A stretch of 64,000 bases of DNA from the NCBI RefSeq assembly GCF_016924755.1, contig NZ_JAFFJX010000001.1:496001-560000 (forward strand), given 5' to 3'. This document shows positions 62,933 to 64,000 of this stretch, one piece after another. The position numbers and the translations under genes are program-made. The DNA is from Longitalea arenae (GTDB taxonomy: Bacteria; Bacteroidota; Bacteroidia; Chitinophagales; Chitinophagaceae). The notes under the pieces were generated by a model that ran no database searches, was not told where the DNA came from, and worked only from the letters and a program-made list of their open reading frames with translations. How positions within the stretch are numbered: the stretch's first letter is position 1; each line of letters opens with the position of its first letter.

Positions 62933-64000
62933 CAGGCGTTGCCCGGTATTTTCTTCCTTACCAGTAATAACCATATTACGCCCGGCAAGGCAAAACAACC
63001 AAGCAGCAAGACCGGAATATGATCTATCGTGTCGGTGGATGCGGTTAATAACTGCATGCCAAGCGCCAGCAGGGACAGACCCAGGCCAGCGCCGATAAAG
63101 TAAGAAGTTGTGCAGATGCCCGCCGCCACACCTTGCTGGGCATCGGGAATATCCCGTATGGCCAGTGCCGTTAAGCTGGGATAACAAACCGACATGCCAC
63201 TGCCGGTAACACAGGCAATTGATAAGAGGATCAACACCAGATTATGATCAAACAAAAGCGCGGCCATTAACAACAGGGCGCCGGTAAACATCAGGCACAT
63301 ACCCAGGATACCCGTTTGCAGTACCGTCATCCTTTTGAACAGGGCGGGTACCATATAACGCGATACCAGGAATGAACACAAACTGAAGGGAAACAACAGC
63401 AAACCGGCGCGTGCTGCGGTGAAATGCATATTATGCTGCAATACGAGGGTTAGCAGGAAGAGGTAGCTTAAGAAGAAAGCACCCAACAAAATGGTGATCA
63501 CATTGCCGGTGAGGGTGCCCGTACCTTTAAAAATAGTAAAATCGATCAATGGCTGTTTCCGGCTGCGTTCGCGGCGCAGGAATAAGAACAAGGCGGCTGC
63601 GATCACTGCCATACATAAAAGTAACTGTTTATGATTTTTCGAGAAGTCAGGTAAATGGTGTACCACGTAGGAGATCAACACGATACTTATAGTAAGCAGC
63701 ATGCTGGATACTATATCGGGAAATTGTTGATGCTTGTTCACAACATCTTTATCGATGAACCGGTAAGCCAGGATCAGGGCTACGGTGATCACCGGTACAT
63801 TGATGAAGAAGATCCATTGCCAGCCCATATAGGTAGCCACAATGCCGCCCAGGGCCAGACCACAACCAGAACCAATGGCGGCAAAGGAACTGAAAATACT
63901 GATGGAGCGGTTACGTTCTGCCGGGTCTGTAAATGTATTTGTAATAATAGACAATGCCGAAGGCATTACCATGGCGGCAGCCAGCCCTTGCAATGCCCTG
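62932..64000 (-). CDS. MFS exporter, DHA2 (EmrB/QacA) type, partial
   Basis: The C-terminal part, about 355 residues, of a drug/H+ antiporter whose 5' end lies beyond the window. The first visible residues (ALQGLAAAMVMPSALSII) correspond to the conserved motif before the family's GWQWIFFINVPV segment, and about ten further membrane helices are present. The basic C-terminal tail ends LLLVRKKIPGNA. It likely exports toxic compounds from the cytoplasm. No regulator is visible. Confidence 0.88.
   Translation of the reverse strand, partial: RALQGLAAAMVMPSALSIITNTFTDPAERNRSISIFSSFAAIGSGCGLALGGIVATYMGWQWIFFINVPVITVALILAYRFIDKDVVNKHQQFPDIVSSMLLTISIVLISYVVHHLPDFSKNHKQLLLCMAVIAAALFLFLRRERSRKQPLIDFTIFKGTGTLTGNVITILLGAFFLSYLFLLTLVLQHNMHFTAARAGLLLFPFSLCSFLVSRYMVPALFKRMTVLQTGILGMCLMFTGALLLMAALLFDHNLVLILLSIACVTGSGMSVCYPSLTALAIRDIPDAQQGVAAGICTTSYFIGAGLGLSLLALGMQLLTASTDTIDHIPVLLLGCFALPGVIWLLLVRKKIPGNA

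Noticed and set aside
1-64000. tRNA, rRNA, insertion sequence, prophage or CRISPR
   Set aside because: No transposase, integrase or cas gene, no direct-repeat array and no recognisable structural RNA was seen by eye; a covariance-model search was not possible.

Overview
The window is chromosomal DNA of a Bacteroidota bacterium, most likely of the Chitinophagaceae (Niastella/Chitinophaga-like). The pointers are STN-domain and Oar-type TonB-dependent receptors, a DUF4249 protein, a secreted MG2-like protein, LytS/LytTR signalling, weak Shine-Dalgarno sequences with frequent TTG starts, and a carotenoid-type CarH/ECF sigma/idi group. The genus is an inference from gene content, not from a search.

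Region 1 (1-42374, all + strand) is a very large surface-polysaccharide locus of about 40 tightly packed genes, many with ATGA, TGATG or TAATG overlaps. It opens with the C-terminal part of a BY-type tyrosine kinase (1-605) and closes with a PHP-type tyrosine phosphatase of the CpsB/YwqE family (41631-42374), so a kinase/phosphatase pair brackets it. Between them lie a WbpB/WbpD-like pair, an ABC O-antigen exporter (wzm/wzt), a pseudaminic-acid cassette (pseB, pseC, pseG, a formyltransferase, pseI, pseF), an extra oxidoreductase/aminotransferase pair, FkbM and other methyltransferases, FemAB-like and acyltransferase-3 proteins, a dozen or so GT-A and GT-B glycosyltransferases, a Wzy-like membrane protein, an AsnB-type amidotransferase, a secreted beta-helix protein, a carbamoyltransferase, and gmd plus fcl for GDP-L-fucose. 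The product is probably a heavily decorated glycan containing a nonulosonic acid and deoxyhexose.

The most notable point in Region 1 is that a 10-formyl-THF-type formyltransferase with an intact N/H/D triad sits between pseG and pseI. No obvious GNAT-type pseH is present in the window. This predicts an N-formylated pseudaminic acid. A second point is the mix of ABC-exporter genes with Wzy-pathway hallmarks in one locus.

Region 2 (42504-46051) holds a CarH/LitR-like B12-binding MerR regulator preceded by a near-perfect 12-bp-arm dyad, an ECF sigma factor with its own dyad, and isopentenyl-diphosphate isomerase (idi). This resembles a carotenoid regulatory group without crt genes. A small XRE regulator, a strong terminator with a possible tiny peptide gene in front of it, and a 92-codon hypothetical gene follow.

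Region 3 (46215-53293, - strand) is a four-gene envelope operon: a periplasmic protein, an STN-domain TonB receptor, a DUF4249 protein and an MG2-like secreted protein.

Region 4 (53844-64000) holds a large FAD/Fe-S D-2-hydroxyacid dehydrogenase, a LytS/LytTR two-component pair, a small secreted protein, an Oar-like TonB-dependent receptor and the C-terminal part of a DHA2-type MFS exporter. I saw no tRNA, rRNA, insertion sequence, prophage or CRISPR array.
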